Shown: positions 17,888 through 25,210, counted from the stretch's first letter. The stretch is 64,000 nt of DNA from Imperialibacter sp. EC-SDR9 (GCF_902498805.1 NZ_LR701584.1:62001-126000); one strand, 5' to 3'. Numbers and translations are program-made. Notes: generated from the sequence alone by a model not told the origin.

Positions 17888-18304
17888 CTACAATGATTTA
17901 TATGCCAGAAACTGATCGTATTCTCTTATATAATCCTCTTCGGTATATAATTCCGAGGCGAGTACCAAACAGATGGCGCCGTTTGAAAAATTGGAAAGCT
18001 CCCTCCACAAACCAGGTGGCAAATAAAGACCAATATTGGGTTGATTCAACTGGACAGTCCTTTTCATTCTTTCATCCTGCAACGTCACATCGAAGCTGCC
18101 ACTTGCAGCAATGATGAGTTGGTGAAGGTCCTTGTGAGCATGCCCCCCTCTGGAAGAAGCACTTGGTAAATCATACAAGTAGTATGTTCTTTTTATTCCG
18201 AAGGGAATTTCTTTAAAATTATTGATGGAGGTAATACTCCCCGATGCTGCCTTTATCTTCGGGAGCTCCAGCAAACTACAATCAAAAACAGTTGACTTGT
18301 TCAC
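17888..18304 (-). CDS. fdtA: FdtA/QdtA-type sugar 3,4-ketoisomerase (cupin), copy B
   Basis: A 138-residue single-domain cupin of the WxcM-C/FdtA family, which converts dTDP-4-keto-6-deoxyglucose to the 3-keto isomer. The active-site motif SSRGGHAHKDLHQLIIAASG near residues 52-71 has both expected His residues (HAH). GLYLPPGLWRELSNFS near 92-107 is the second conserved block. Its start overlaps the end of copy A by 4 bases. With the FdtB-like aminotransferase and acyltransferase in the operon this points to a 3-acetamido-3,6-dideoxyhexose. Confidence 0.85.
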   Translation of the reverse strand: MNKSTVFDCSLLELPKIKAASGSITSINNFKEIPFGIKRTYYLYDLPSASSRGGHAHKDLHQLIIAASGSFDVTLQDERMKRTVQLNQPNIGLYLPPGLWRELSNFSNGAICLVLASELYTEEDYIREYDQFLAYKSL

Positions 18305-18723
18305 TTTGTCAGTTTTAGAAAAGAGGTGAAGTCTCTCACATAATCACTTTCCTGATACTCGTGGCTGGAGATGTGGAAGCTCAACGCATTAGTGCTGAAA
18401 TTTTCCATGTGCCTCCAGGTCATCGGGGGCAAATACAAGCCATAATAAGACCGATTTAGCTGGATTTTTTCCGTTTGCCCGTTAGCAGTTGTAATTACCA
18501 CATCAAAAGACCCCGACAGGGCAATAATCACCTCATGTTGCTCTCTGTAGGCATGTGCTCCCCTGGTCTCTCCCCCAGGCACATCATAGGTCCAAAATAC
18601 TCTTTTAATATCAAAAGGGATGTAGTGCCCATTTTCCATGAAGGTCAGATTCCCCCGTTCATCGAGAATTTTGGGGAACTCTATGATTTTGTGATTTGAG
18701 GCTTCGGAAACATTCATATCCAA
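18301..18723 (-). CDS. FdtA/QdtA-type sugar 3,4-ketoisomerase (cupin), copy A
   Basis: A 140-residue paralogue of the next gene with the same cupin layout (IEFPKILDERGNLTFMENG at the start, GLYLPPMTWRHMENFS near the end). The active-site motif reads ETRGAHAYREQHEVIIALSG, so the second His of HAH is Tyr. A HAY form occurs in a subgroup of this family, so it need not be inactive, but it may act on a different substrate, make a different isomer, or form a mixed dimer with copy B. Gene spacing and overlap indicate co-transcription. Confidence 0.82.
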   Translation of the reverse strand: MDMNVSEASNHKIIEFPKILDERGNLTFMENGHYIPFDIKRVFWTYDVPGGETRGAHAYREQHEVIIALSGSFDVVITTANGQTEKIQLNRSYYGLYLPPMTWRHMENFSTNALSFHISSHEYQESDYVRDFTSFLKLTK

Positions 18724-18757
18724 AAGTAGTTCGTTTTCAATGCTGGTATCCTGTGAA

Positions 18758-18995
18758 TCAAATTACACACTGCTTCACAACTTCTGCAAGCGACGTTTTG
18801 CTCTTATACCCTACCACCCCTTTAAGCACCTTTGTGCAGGCCCAGGTTTTTTCTTCGTCACCCGGCTGCATGGCCATCATGCTCAAAATTGCCTTTTCCT
18901 TCCCGGCAAGCAACGAAGCCCATCAATTTCACGGAGTTGCCACTGCTTATATTATCGATGGCATATGAGAGGCTGATGTTGATTTTATCAAGCAT
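18758..18995 (-). pseudogene. Decayed C-terminal fragment of a CapI/GAE-type NAD-dependent epimerase
   Basis: No intact frame exists here, but two overlapping frames together recover the C-terminus of a UDP-glucuronate 4-epimerase-type protein. One frame gives NISSGNSVKLMGFVA, matching the family's YNIGNSNPVKLMDFI region. After a one-base shift near 18890-18900 the next frame gives EKAILSMMAMQPGDEEKTWA then GYKSKTSLAEVVKQCV, matching the family's end (NMMPMQPGDVEKTWAD...GYKPSTSLEEGL). The Rossmann domain is missing. The fragment begins directly after the stop of the intact epimerase gene upstream, suggesting replacement or recombination in this spot. Confidence 0.75.
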
Positions 18996-18996
18996 C

Positions 18997-19938
18997 CTAT
19001 TTTTCTTCCTCCGTTGAGGTAAGGAGCCGAACTCCTGCCTTTAAGTCAATAGTTGATTGAAAGCCTAATTCCGTTTTAAGCTTTCCCACATCGGCCAGGC
19101 TATGGCGAATGTCGCCCTCTCTCGCTGGTTGATATTGAAGTACCAGTTCTCTGCCAAAAACAGAAGAGAATATTTCGGCTAAATGGGTGAGGTCACACGG
19201 CTCACCGGTTCCAACATTAAAGACATTCAACGATGCAGGAGACAACATAGCCAATTCAATAGCTTTTGCCACCTCTGTCACATACACAAAGTCTCTTGTC
19301 TGCTTTCCATCTCCAAAAATGGTTACAGGTTGCTCATTTTGGATCAGGTGTTTGAATTTGGCAATTACACCTGAGTAGGGTGAATCGTTGAGCTGCCTGG
19401 GGCCATATACATTAAAAAACCGCAATCCGATGGCCGACACTCCAAACCACTCGTGATACTTACCGGCATACCATTCGTTCAGCAACTTACTGGCTCCATA
19501 CGGCGATAAAGGATTTGGTGCGTCGCTCTCACTTATTCTTCTTTCTCCCTGGTCGCCATAGATGGCCGAGCTCGAGGCGTACACTACTTTCTTCACCTTG
19601 CTCACCCGGGCAAAATCCAGCATATTGAGGAACCCGCTAACATTAACACGATGGCAGTAGGCCGGGTCTCCAAAAGAAGCGGGCACGCTTACCTGAGCGG
19701 CCAGGTGGATTATATAGTCTGGTGTAAAGTTTAGCGTTTGCCATGAAGACGAGTCGGAAATGTCGGCGTTGATGAGAATAACGGCCTCACCATGGTGCAT
19801 GAGGTTGTTGGGCCGGCCAGTGACGAGATTGTCCATCACCATCACTTCGTAGTTGCCTTCGCTCATGAGTTGATCCACCACATGAGAGCCGATAAAACCT
19901 GCTCCGCCTGTGACTAATACCTTTGATTTAGTTGACAT
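18997..19938 (-). CDS. NAD-dependent sugar epimerase/dehydratase (extended SDR)
   Basis: A 313-residue extended short-chain dehydrogenase. VLVTGGAGFIGSHVVDQL at residues 8-25 binds NAD, SSSAIYGDQG near 122 carries the catalytic Ser/Thr region, SPYGASKLLNEWY near 145-157 has the YxxxK pair, and GLRFFNVYGPRQ near 171 is the substrate loop. It fits UDP-glucose or UDP-GlcNAc 4-epimerases. The ATG at 19938 is preceded by a cluster of 8-9 base repeats, so translation starts only about 12 bases after the repeat cluster on the transcript. Substrate is not determinable. Confidence 0.85.
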   Translation of the reverse strand: MSTKSKVLVTGGAGFIGSHVVDQLMSEGNYEVMVMDNLVTGRPNNLMHHGEAVILINADISDSSSWQTLNFTPDYIIHLAAQVSVPASFGDPAYCHRVNVSGFLNMLDFARVSKVKKVVYASSSAIYGDQGERRISESDAPNPLSPYGASKLLNEWYAGKYHEWFGVSAIGLRFFNVYGPRQLNDSPYSGVIAKFKHLIQNEQPVTIFGDGKQTRDFVYVTEVAKAIELAMLSPASLNVFNVGTGEPCDLTHLAEIFSSVFGRELVLQYQPAREGDIRHSLADVGKLKTELGFQSTIDLKAGVRLLTSTEEEK

Positions 19939-19950
19939 GAAGTGTTTTTA

Positions 19951-20209
19951 GGACGTTCAGATGGTTCGGACGATACAGATGTTCGGGCAAATCAGATGTT
20001 CGGGCAAATCAGATGTTCGGACAATTCAGACATTCGGATTGTTCGGATGTTCGGATTGTTCGGATGTTCGGATGTTCGGATGTTCGGACGATTCAGATGT
20101 TCGGACTTTCGGACAATTCGGACAGTCGGATGGTTCAACCTACGCCAAGGCTTCGGTTGACAAGTCGGACTTTCGGATGGTTCAGACTTTCGGATGGTCG
20201 GACTGTCAG
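19951..20209 (+). repeat. Degenerate 8-9 base repeat cluster A (TTCGGATG family)
   Basis: About 28 imperfect units of the form TTCGGATG, TTCAGATG or TTCGGACN with period 8 or 9 bases fill the gap upstream of the epimerase gene. Near 20138-20165 the repeats are interrupted by a core CAACCTACG...CTTCGGTTGAC that recurs in clusters B and D. Read on the transcript (minus strand) the unit is CATCCGAA; a hand count of 19951-20100 gives 47 G and 24 C on the plus strand, so the RNA is C-rich and G-poor. Three overlapping plus-strand open frames here arise only from the repeats. Confidence 0.9.
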
Positions 20210-20240
20210 CACAATACTAAAAGACTTAAAATATTCTGTG

Positions 20241-20593
20241 TTAGTTGAGTTCAATGATGGCTGTATCAGTGTTCGTAAGCAAATCAATACTGTTTAATAG
20301 TCGCTTGCGAATGAAATCCCAAAGCTTTTGATTGTCGCAATTCCCAATCCGGATCTTAATTAATTTAGGAGGAGCGCCCAGCCTACTTATCAAATCAGAA
20401 AAATCAGCATCCTTGGATATAAGAATTATATGGCCGTAGTCTTTTTGGCTATCTGAAATATTTCCTGATCCCCTAGTTGATTAAAGTTGAGCTTATAAGA
20501 TGATTTAACTGGCAATTCAACATAAGCATCCATCCATTTTGCAATCGCTGGAGAAATGTTGGCATCAAGCCAAATTTCCCATTCAGGCTTCAT
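20241..20593 (-). pseudogene. Frameshifted DUF5615 (PIN-like) toxin-type gene
   Basis: The reading frame starts MKPEWEIWLDANISPAIAKW at 20593 and stops early after QIAKKTTAI. The next frame continues with DYGHIILISKDADFSDLIS, then GAPPKLIKIRIGNCDNQKL and ends at 20241. Joined by a single-base shift near 20425-20440 (around the run CCAAAAAGACTACGG on the minus strand) they give a protein of about 115 residues that matches the DUF5615 PIN-like family: LDANIS near the start and SKDADF in the middle are its acidic motifs. It overlaps the DUF433 gene by 11 bases, the usual pairing. The toxin is probably inactive. Confidence 0.8.
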
Positions 20594-20840
20594 GAATCAC
20601 CACAGTGTTTTTCAGCTTGAGCGAGGCATACAAAAGAGCTGCTTTTATATCCGCTTCTTCTAACATTGGGTGCTGCTCTAATATTGCCTCATGAGTCATA
20701 TCGTCAGACAATAGTACAATGATATCACCCACAGTAAATCTCAAGCCTCTGATAGTAGGTTTCCCACCCATAAGGCCGGGCTTCAGCGTAATCCTTTCAA
20801 GGAGCTTATGAGTATCCATTTGATTTATAGTTGTTTCCAA
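20583..20840 (-). CDS. DUF433-domain antitoxin-like protein
   Basis: An 85-residue protein with the DUF433 signature: LLERITLKPGLMGGKPTIRG near residues 13-32, followed by VGDIIVLLSDDMTHEAILEQ and EADIKAALLYA. DUF433 proteins are helix-turn-helix-like partners of DUF5615 PIN-like proteins in putative toxin-antitoxin pairs. The downstream partner starts inside this gene's 3' end but is frameshifted, so this antitoxin may be an orphan. It is the only small defence-like gene in the polysaccharide locus. Confidence 0.85.
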   Translation of the reverse strand: METTINQMDTHKLLERITLKPGLMGGKPTIRGLRFTVGDIIVLLSDDMTHEAILEQHPMLEEADIKAALLYASLKLKNTVVIHEA

Positions 20841-21212
20841 GTTACAAATTTTCGAGATACCAAACTGGTAGCATTTTGTTTGTCTCGAAGAATGAGGTAG
20901 TGGATACCCTCCTACTCCTGAGGCTTCGGAGGGCGAGGAAGTTAGCGAATAGAGGGTAGATCGACCCGTGTAACTTGGCGATCAGAGTCCTCATTGAATC
21001 ATGCCTTTCATAGTTCGAGACTGTAGATTTCGTTTCATTGCGACAGATTGCTGCGGACAATGAAGGATTCCATTCTGGCTTTGAATATGGTTTCACGCTC
21101 ACTTCAGGGAGATTCTCACGCTCGTATCAAATGCAGGCAATCGATAGCATTCTTTCAACTCGCTCCCGCCAAAAGGCGGACAGGCAGAATGACGTTCTAA
21201 TAAAAATGATCG
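20841..21212 (-). other. Intergenic stretch with no supported gene
   Basis: I see no convincing protein in these 372 bases. An 86-codon open frame (20842-21102, minus) has no recognisable motif. Near 21166-21179 there is a short hairpin, CCGCC-AAAA-GGCGG, inside the text CGCTCCCGCCAAAAGGCGGA followed by CAGGCAGAATGACG, which has the look of dispersed intergenic repeats seen in Bacteroidota. The rest looks like repeat debris separating the DUF433 gene from the tviC-like gene. Confidence 0.5.
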
Positions 21213-22223
21213 TCACTTCGACGATTTATATTTAGATTGATACCATTCGTATACCAACTCCAATCCTTCCCGGAAACGAACCGTGGGTTGATAACCGAGC
21301 AGGCTGGTTATTTTGTTGATGCTGGCCTTTGAGTGCTTCACGTCGCCGGGGCGCTCGGGGCCGTATACCGGCTTTATGTCTTTACCTGTCATTTGCTGCA
21401 GCATCCCAATCATTTCGTTCAGGGTGATCTGGTCGCCGCAAGCGGTGTTCATTACCTCATGCTGTTTTAGCTCAGGCAGCAGCATCGCCCGGATATTGGC
21501 CTGCACAGCGTTCGCTACAAAAGTAAAGTCCCGGGTGGTTTTGCCATCCCCATTAATCGTGGGCTGCTTGTTTTCGATAAACGCCTGGCAAAAGATGGGA
21601 ATCACCGCAGCGTAGGGATTGTTGGGGTTTTGGTTGGGGCCAAATACGTTGAAATACCTTAAGCCAATGGTGTGGAACCCATAGGTTTTGCTGAACACGT
21701 CTGCGTACATTTCATTCACTGCCTTGGTGACGGCATAGGGAGAAAGGGGCTTGCCTTCTCTGCCTTCTACTTTTGGAAGATCGGGGCTGTCGCCATAGGT
21801 AGATGAAGAGGCTGCATACACCATTCTTTTTACACCCTTGTTCTCTTTTACTGCCACCAACATGTTCAGATGACCAGCAATGTTTACCTCATTTGAAGTA
21901 ACAGGGTCTTTGATAGAGCGGGGCACGGAACCCAGGGCTGCCTGATGGGTGACGTAGTCCATTCCATCGACGGCTTTTTGGCAGGTAGAAAGGTCACGGA
22001 TGTCGCCTTCAACGAATTCGAAATTGGGAAGCGACATGAACTCTTCGATGTTTTCGAAGTAGCCATTGCTCAGGTTGTCGAGCACCCGAACTTGACCTGC
22101 TCCGAAGCGAAGGAGGTATTCGGCTAAATTAGAGCCAATGAAGCCGGCACCTCCGGTAATGAGGAATTTCTTGTCGGAGAGAGAGCCGGTATGGAAAGGG
22201 GTGTTGAATAATTTAGTATTCAA
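21213..22223 (-). CDS. tviC: UDP-N-acetylglucosamine/UDP-GlcNAcA 4-epimerase (TviC/WbpP-like)
   Basis: An extended SDR of about 336 residues. FLITGGAGFIGSNLAEYLL binds NAD, HQAALGSVPRSIKDP and AASSSTYGDSPDLPK are WbpP/TviC-type, SPYAVTKAVNEMYAD has the YxxxK catalytic pair, and GLRYFNVFGPNQNPNNPYAAVIP is characteristic of this subfamily. With the TviB-like dehydrogenase two genes upstream it would give UDP-GalNAcA. The open frame reaches a TTG at 22253 inside repeat cluster B; I prefer the TTG at 22223 (giving MNTKLFNTPFH) because no ATG is available and the earlier residues are repeat-encoded. Start is uncertain. Confidence 0.88.
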   Translation of the reverse strand: MNTKLFNTPFHTGSLSDKKFLITGGAGFIGSNLAEYLLRFGAGQVRVLDNLSNGYFENIEEFMSLPNFEFVEGDIRDLSTCQKAVDGMDYVTHQAALGSVPRSIKDPVTSNEVNIAGHLNMLVAVKENKGVKRMVYAASSSTYGDSPDLPKVEGREGKPLSPYAVTKAVNEMYADVFSKTYGFHTIGLRYFNVFGPNQNPNNPYAAVIPIFCQAFIENKQPTINGDGKTTRDFTFVANAVQANIRAMLLPELKQHEVMNTACGDQITLNEMIGMLQQMTGKDIKPVYGPERPGDVKHSKASINKITSLLGYQPTVRFREGLELVYEWYQSKYKSSK

Positions 22224-22238
22224 GAGATATGGATTAAA

Positions 22239-22413
22239 GGACGGTTCGGACAATTCAGATGCTTCAACCTACGCTACTACCTTCGCTGAAGCTTCGGCAG
22301 TTGAAAAAAGCTTCGGTCGACGGGTCGGGTGGTTCAGACAGTTCAGATGTTCGGACAGTCGGATGTTCGGATCGTCCGAGTGTCTGAGAGTCTGAATGTC
22401 CGTTTGTCTGAGT
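22239..22413 (+). repeat. Degenerate 8-9 base repeat cluster B with core motif
   Basis: Repeat units TTCGGACA, TTCAGATG, GTCGGATG and GTCTGAGAG fill the gap between the S23 gene and the tviC-like gene. The core CAACCTACG near 22265-22273 is followed by CTTCGGTCGACGGGTCGGG near 22312-22330, as in clusters A and D but with about 30 extra bases inserted. On the transcript the sequence is again C-rich. The cluster ends 2 bases from the S23 stop codon. Confidence 0.85.
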
Positions 22414-22414
22414 A

Positions 22415-22762
22415 TCAAACTTCCAGTTTTTTCTTAAACGCATAAATCTGCGAGGACAACTTCCTATAGCGATCGACAAGGCTATCTGCTTTGCTCTCAT
22501 CGATTTGATTGATCCTTTTGGCGATGATCAACTGTGTACGCACTTCGCCAGCACTGCCTCCGGAAATATTCAGGAAACGACTAAATTCTTTCGGCGTCTG
22601 TCTTTCACACCCTTCAGCAATATTACTGGGTACAGAAATTGAAGACCGTGTCAATTGATCCTTAAGGGCGAAATTTCTGGAATTATCTACTTCTAAACAT
22701 ACTTCAACCGCTAAATCCACTGCTTCCTGCCAGATATTGAGTTTTTCAAAGTTGTGTTTCAT
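22415..22762 (-). CDS. S23-type four-helix bundle protein
   Basis: A 115-residue protein of the S23/four-helix-bundle family, first noted as the product of 23S rRNA intervening sequences but common as a free gene in Bacteroidota. Family stretches are FEKLNIWQEAVDLAVEV at residues 5-21, LKDQLTRSSISVPSNIAEGC near 33-52, FLNISGGSAGEVRTQL near 67 and a C-terminal helix ending YAFKKKLEV. The gene is bracketed on both sides by 8-9 base repeat clusters B and C, so it looks like a cassette within the locus. Function is unknown; there is no rRNA nearby. Confidence 0.88.
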   Translation of the reverse strand: MKHNFEKLNIWQEAVDLAVEVCLEVDNSRNFALKDQLTRSSISVPSNIAEGCERQTPKEFSRFLNISGGSAGEVRTQLIIAKRINQIDESKADSLVDRYRKLSSQIYAFKKKLEV

Positions 22763-22770
22763 GTTACTTG

Positions 22771-22914
22771 ACTTTCGGACGAATCAGATGGTCGGATAAT
22801 TCGGATATTCGGACGGGTCGGATGTTCACACTATTCAGATGGTTCGGATAATTCAGATATTCGGACAGTTCGGACTTTCGGATTGTCCGAGTGTCTGACT
22901 GTCTGTCTGTCCTT
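22771..22914 (+). repeat. Degenerate 8-9 base repeat cluster C
   Basis: The gap between the tviB-like gene and the S23 gene consists of units such as TTCGGACG, TTCGGATA, TTCAGATG and GTCCGAGTG, ending in CTGTCTGTCTGTCC. It lacks the CAACCTACG core found in clusters A, B and D but includes the linker CGGACGGGTCGGATG. Like the others it is C-rich on the transcribed sense and lies between co-oriented genes. Confidence 0.85.
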
Positions 22915-22921
22915 TTCTTGT

Positions 22922-24217
22922 TCACAATCTACCATCAACAATTGCTTTCGGTAAAATTCCTTTTACATCGTATACCACCCCATTGTCGGAGACCAGGGAG
23001 CGGATGTCGAGCTGTGCAAATTCTTTGTGAGCTACAGCCAATATGACTGCATCAAATTTTCCTTCCGGAAGCTTGTTCAATATGTCTATGCCATACTCCG
23101 CTTTTACCTCATCGCTGTTGGCCTGCGGGTCGAAGACGATGGGCTCGGTGTGGAAAGACTTTAGCTCGTCAATAATATCGATGACCCTGGTATTGCGTAC
23201 GTCGGGACAGTTTTCCTTGAATGTAAAGCCCAGTACCAGACAGCGAGCATTCGCCACCGGCACACTCTTTTTCACCATGAGTTTAACCGTTTCTGATGCC
23301 ACATACCCTCCCATGCTGTCGTTCAGCCTGCGGCCCGCCAGAATAATCTCGGGGTGATAGCCCACTTCCTGTGCTTTTTGTGCCAGGTAGTAAGGGTCTA
23401 CGCCAATACAATGCCCCCCGACAAGCCCTGGCTTGAAGGGTAGGAAATTCCATTTGGTGCCTGCTGCCTGCAATACCTCGTGTGTGTCGATGCCCAGTTT
23501 GTTAAAAATCTTGGACAGTTCATTCACAAAAGCGATGTTAATGTCTCGCTGGGAGTTTTCTATCACCTTGGCGGCCTCGGCTACTTTCATGGAGGACGCC
23601 TTATAAGTGCCAGCTGTGATTACCTTACTGTACAGCGCATCGATGAACTCAGCCGCCTCCGGTGTGCTACCTGAGGTTACCTTGAGTATTTTTGCCACAG
23701 TATGCTCCTTGTCGCCAGGATTGATCCGCTCAGGGCTGTACCCTGCGAAGAAGTCTTTATTGAATGACAACCCAGATGTTCTTTCCAGCACAGGCACGCA
23801 TTCATCTTCAGTCACGCCCGGGTAAACTGTGGACTCATATACTACCACCGCACCGGGTTTCATCACACTCCCGACTGTTTCGCTGGCTTTGATAAGCGGC
23901 GTAAGTACCGGCCGGTTGTGCTTGTCGGTAGGTGTAGGCACAGTGATGATGAATACATTGCAGCTGGCCAGGTCCTCTTTGGAAGCGCTTACTAAAAGGC
24001 CTTTGCCAACAGAAAGCTCCTTCGATATTACCTTTTGAAGGTCAGCATCACTTACTTCCAGGGTATGGTCGTGGCCCTGGTTGAGTTCCTTTACCCGTGC
24101 CTGATTGATGTCAAAGCCAACGGTAGGGAATTGTTTGGCAAATTCAACGGCCAATGGAAGGCCAACATAGCCCAGGCCAATGAGGCCTATTTTAGAGTTG
24201 GAGGGGAAGTTGGTCAT
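22922..24217 (-). CDS. tviB: UDP-N-acetylglucosamine 6-dehydrogenase (TviB/WbpO-like)
   Basis: A 431-residue UDP-sugar dehydrogenase. [20 protein letters not shown] at residues 10-29 binds [15 protein letters not shown] near 93-104 and [16 protein letters not shown] near 127-142 are TviB-type, and Cys269 in [16 protein letters not shown] is the catalytic thiol for the two-step oxidation of C6. The product would be UDP-GlcNAcA, epimerised to UDP-GalNAcA by the TviC-like protein. This makes the polymer acidic. It follows the winged-helix regulator after a 235-base gap rich in small hairpin repeats. Confidence 0.92.
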   Translation of the reverse strand: MTNFPSNSKIGLIGLGYVGLPLAVEFAKQFPTVGFDINQARVKELNQGHDHTLEVSDADLQKVISKELSVGKGLLVSASKEDLASCNVFIITVPTPTDKHNRPVLTPLIKASETVGSVMKPGAVVVYESTVYPGVTEDECVPVLERTSGLSFNKDFFAGYSPERINPGDKEHTVAKILKVTSGSTPEAAEFIDALYSKVITAGTYKASSMKVAEAAKVIENSQRDINIAFVNELSKIFNKLGIDTHEVLQAAGTKWNFLPFKPGLVGGHCIGVDPYYLAQKAQEVGYHPEIILAGRRLNDSMGGYVASETVKLMVKKSVPVANARCLVLGFTFKENCPDVRNTRVIDIIDELKSFHTEPIVFDPQANSDEVKAEYGIDILNKLPEGKFDAVILAVAHKEFAQLDIRSLVSDNGVVYDVKGILPKAIVDGRL

Positions 24218-24290
24218 GGAATAGTGGATGGCGGATTTGAGAATATTTATTTAAGGTAGTGGTTCTGTTTCTTGGCCGTGCCGACATGCA

Positions 24291-24370
24291 CACCTCCTTT
24301 CAGTGTCCTCTGCGAGAGACAACATGTACACCTCCTTTCAGTGTCCTCTGCGAGAGACACCAAAAGGAGG
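24291..24370 (+). repeat. Hairpin repeat element H1, two copies in tandem
   Basis: A full copy lies at 24329-24370 and a partial one at 24291-24320, offset by 38 bases. The unit has nested inverted repeats: outer arms CCTCCTTT and AAAGGAGG, inner arms GTGTC(C)TCT and AGAGACAC around GCG. A third copy sits at 26114-26149 at the point where the truncated upxY copy loses homology. The small size and strong hairpin fit a REP-like or miniature mobile palindrome. Confidence 0.85.
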
Positions 24371-24376
24371 GAACCG

Positions 24377-24408
24377 GTGTCTGACGGCTTCCGCCAGCGG
24401 TCGGACAC
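24377..24408 (+). repeat. Inverted repeat H2
   Basis: A 13-base imperfect stem, GTGTCTGACGGCT paired with AGCGGTCGGACAC (two mismatches), around TCCGCC, immediately after the H1 repeat. A related arm GTGTCTGGCGGCT appears near 26852. A neighbouring text of the type TGGCYRTGSCYGYRCCGACA occurs at about 24274, 24421 and 26663. These look like pieces of REP-like units in the 24.2-26.9 kb repeat zone. They could also affect transcription as a hairpin between regulator and tviB. Confidence 0.6.
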
Positions 24409-24452
24409 GGTCTACAGGGATGGCTATGGCCGTACCGACACCTTTCCGACTC

Positions 24453-24992
24453 CTACTCATCGGCGGCCCAGAGGAGTAGTAAAGGCTTGCGGTCTAGTTC
24501 GGATTTTAAGTTATCCATTTCGAACAGGCTGAACATAGTATAATTGATCTTTCTGTGAATAAGTTGTTCCGCTTTGTCCACCAAAAGCGATAAATACTGC
24601 GTATCAATATCATCACCTACAATCACCATGTCGATATTGGAACTATTTTTTCCCTCTGCCAGCTCGTTGATCAGGTATACGCTGTGCAGGTTACCCAGCT
24701 TATCCACTACCTTCTCCACGAGGATGTCGAGCCCGAGGTAGTTTCGTACCAGCTTGTTGAGTTCGCCGAACAAGGGGTGCTGTTCGTTGGCACAGTACAC
24801 CTTCTTGTTGCCTTCCAGCTCCGCTCTCAACAAGTTAGCGCCCTCAAGCCTGTTGAGCTCCAGGCGAATGGAATTGGTGCTCTCGCCAAACTCTGTCTCC
24901 AGCGACCGCAAATACGATCTACTGCCAGGGCTCAGGAAAAACCTGACGAGCAGTTTGATGCGTGTTTTGGAAGTGATGAGGGTATCGAGCAA
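24453..24992 (-). CDS. Winged-helix transcriptional regulator with nucleotidyltransferase-like C-terminus
   Basis: A 179-residue protein. Residues 1-80 form a winged helix: LITSKTRIKLLVRFFL, then EFGESTNSIRLELNRLEGANL as recognition region and LEGNKKVYCAN as the wing. The C-terminal half (VYLINELAEGKNSSNIDMVIVGDDID near 104-129) resembles a nucleotidyltransferase-like fold, with acidic residues in NIDMVIVGDD but without the GS pair needed for catalysis. Such genes are frequent next to upxY and tviB in Bacteroidota capsule loci. A local regulatory role is inferred. Confidence 0.75.
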   Translation of the reverse strand: MLDTLITSKTRIKLLVRFFLSPGSRSYLRSLETEFGESTNSIRLELNRLEGANLLRAELEGNKKVYCANEQHPLFGELNKLVRNYLGLDILVEKVVDKLGNLHSVYLINELAEGKNSSNIDMVIVGDDIDTQYLSLLVDKAEQLIHRKINYTMFSLFEMDNLKSELDRKPLLLLWAADE

Positions 24993-25000
24993 GGGGGATG

Positions 25001-25210
25001 ATGGTTCGGACTATTCGGACTATTCAGATGGTTCGGATGTTCGGATTATTCGGATGGTTCGGATGTTCAGACTTTCGGATGATTCGGACTGCCGGATTGT
25101 CGGATGTTCAGACTTTCGGACGGGTCGGATTTTCAACCTACGGCGATGCTTAGGTCGACAGGTCGGATCGCCTGAGTGTCTGAACTGTCTGAGTATCGGA
25201 CAATCTGACT
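25001..25210 (+). repeat. Degenerate 8-9 base repeat cluster D with core motif
   Basis: Units TTCGGACTA, TTCAGATGG, TTCGGATG and TTCAGACTT cover the region upstream of the winged-helix gene and downstream of upxY. The core CAACCTACG near 25136 is followed by CTTAGGTCGACAGGTCGGAT. The transcript sense is C-rich. Between this cluster and the upxY stop lies about 100 bases with one short hairpin, AGGAAG-A7-CTTCCT at 25284-25302. Confidence 0.88.

Noticed and set aside
19942-20297. Three overlapping plus-strand open frames of 72-95 codons
   Set aside because: They are produced by the 8-9 base repeats, which lack stop codons in several frames; no protein family features and strongly biased composition.
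20842-21102. 86-codon minus-strand frame upstream of DUF433
   Set aside because: No motif, poor codon character and overlap with repeat-like sequence.
22415-22762. rRNA intervening sequence because of the S23 protein
   Set aside because: No rRNA sequence is recognisable around it; the family also occurs as free genes.
22239-25210. Possible CRISPR array
   Set aside because: Units are 8-9 bases and degenerate, with no constant-length repeats and unique spacers and no cas genes.
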